NCBI GenBank assembly: GCA_003233475.1
Contig: QILU01000183.1
Location: forward strand, 1-14,648
Direction of reading: 5' to 3'
From: Ahrensia sp.
GTDB lineage: Bacteria > Pseudomonadota > Alphaproteobacteria > Rhizobiales > Rhizobiaceae
Length of the DNA stretch: 14,648 nt
Under the pieces are notes generated by a model, which was given only the letters and a program-made list of their open reading frames with translations, had not been told where the DNA came from and ran no database searches. Below are positions 14,104 through 14,648 of this stretch, piece by piece; within the stretch, counting starts at the first letter, position 1; each line of letters begins with the position of its first letter. Both the position numbers and the translations under genes were made by a program.

Positions 14104-14648
14104 TCAGATAGTAAACTGAGTACGGCGTGTCCAGAAGTGATTATCCCAATCGATCTCATTCCAGCACATACCTCTTAGCTCGGTGTTTCGTGGGAAGAGA
14201 TAGGCGGATAGCAAAAGCGCTGAACCTACCCAGAATTGGTTCTCACGGTATGTATGAATGTCACGCATCAACTGACCCACTTCCTTTGGGTCTGTGATTC
14301 CGGCGAACTCTCCCCTTCTTCTTGGAACCATTGCATCGATTGTAACAGCGGCGGGGTCGTATTTTATTAGTCCTCTGGCGGCGGCATATCTGAACACTTG
14401 TGAAAATCTTGAGCGTATTTCATGGGCGTTTTCTACATGGCCTTTTTCCGCTATCGGGTTCACAACAGCCAGCACGTCCTCGGCGGTGATATCGGTTAAT
14501 TCCGAATTTCCCAGCTGGTTGATGGTTACCTGAATTTGCCTATGAAGTTTTTGGAGGGTACGTGGGGCCGCACCACTTCGTTGTCGGAGCATTAAATAAT
14601 CTTTTGCCACATCCTGCCACAACGGCGCTCCTGTGCTCCTCTTAGCTG
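14104..14648 (-). pseudogene. P4-type tyrosine integrase remnant, catalytic domain truncated
   Basis: The frame is open from the right window edge (residues AKRSTGAPLWQDVAKDY precede the TTG at 14622) to a TGA at 14106-14104, so the 5' end is outside the window. The visible part has a core-binding domain (helices to about residue 90, counting from that TTG, with RSRFSQVFRYAAARGLI) and the start of the catalytic domain up to the first catalytic arginine and glutamate (PRNTELRG, R145 and E148) and the WNEIDWD strand. It then ends in FWTRRTQFTI. The H-x-x-R box and nucleophilic tyrosine, which would need about 150 more residues, are absent, and the following bases to mrp do not resume the family sequence in the same frame. 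It is a dead recombinase and a trace of a past island or prophage at this edge. Confidence 0.82.

Overview
The window reads as chromosome of an alphaproteobacterium, most likely a Hyphomicrobiales (rhizobial-type) lineage of moderate GC content. That placement is inferred from the gene set: an FdnG/FdoG-type formate dehydrogenase with the small Tat-targeted protein that accompanies it, a TorD-like chaperone, and a tail of little-studied accessory genes that I know mainly from alphaproteobacterial formate dehydrogenase loci. No rRNA, tRNA, CRISPR array or intact mobile element is visible.

Layout. Positions 1-1547 (+) hold the 3' part of a multi-[4Fe-4S] protein whose reading frame is open to the window edge. 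It converges, with only 3 bp between stop codons, on a long minus-strand cluster. In transcription order (right to left) the minus strand carries: a decayed P4-type integrase remnant (14648-14104); mrp, a Fe-S cluster carrier ATPase (14072-12903); a TorD-family chaperone (12783-12181); a 68-aa Tat-signal protein of the formate dehydrogenase region (12079-11873); a 235-bp spacer packed with consecutive small hairpins; the catalytic molybdopterin subunit (11637-8728); the 4x[4Fe-4S] subunit (8713-8117); an intergenic 12-bp stem hairpin (8072-8040); the cytochrome b subunit (7963-6824); a secreted WD40 / cytochrome c fusion (6803-5454); a 43-aa membrane peptide (5439-5308); an HtrA-like secreted serine protease with a PDZ domain (5307-4348); a 63-aa DUF6494-like protein (4325-4134); a biotin/lipoate-ligase-like protein (4133-3375); a DUF6505-like protein (3378-2899); a DUF6352-like protein (2896-1898); and a 108-aa single-pass membrane protein (1877-1551).

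How it fits together (inference from families and context). The catalytic, Fe-S and cytochrome b subunits form a periplasm-facing respiratory formate dehydrogenase: formate is oxidised at a Mo/W-bis-MGD site with a cysteine ligand, electrons pass down the Fe-S subunit, and cytochrome b hands them to quinone. TorD and Mrp would serve apoprotein maturation and Fe-S supply. The tightly packed genes from 6803 to 1551, with start/stop junctions at 4134/4133, 3378/3375 and 2899/2896, look like one translationally coupled module of mostly unknown function. It combines periplasmic parts (WD40-cytochrome c, HtrA-like protease, small membrane proteins) with cytoplasmic parts (ligase-like protein and three DUF families). 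This module is the least explained and most interesting part of the window.

No stretch longer than 300 bp lacks a gene. The longest gene-free stretch, 11638-11872, is described as a hairpin array. I could not confidently identify a promoter anywhere.
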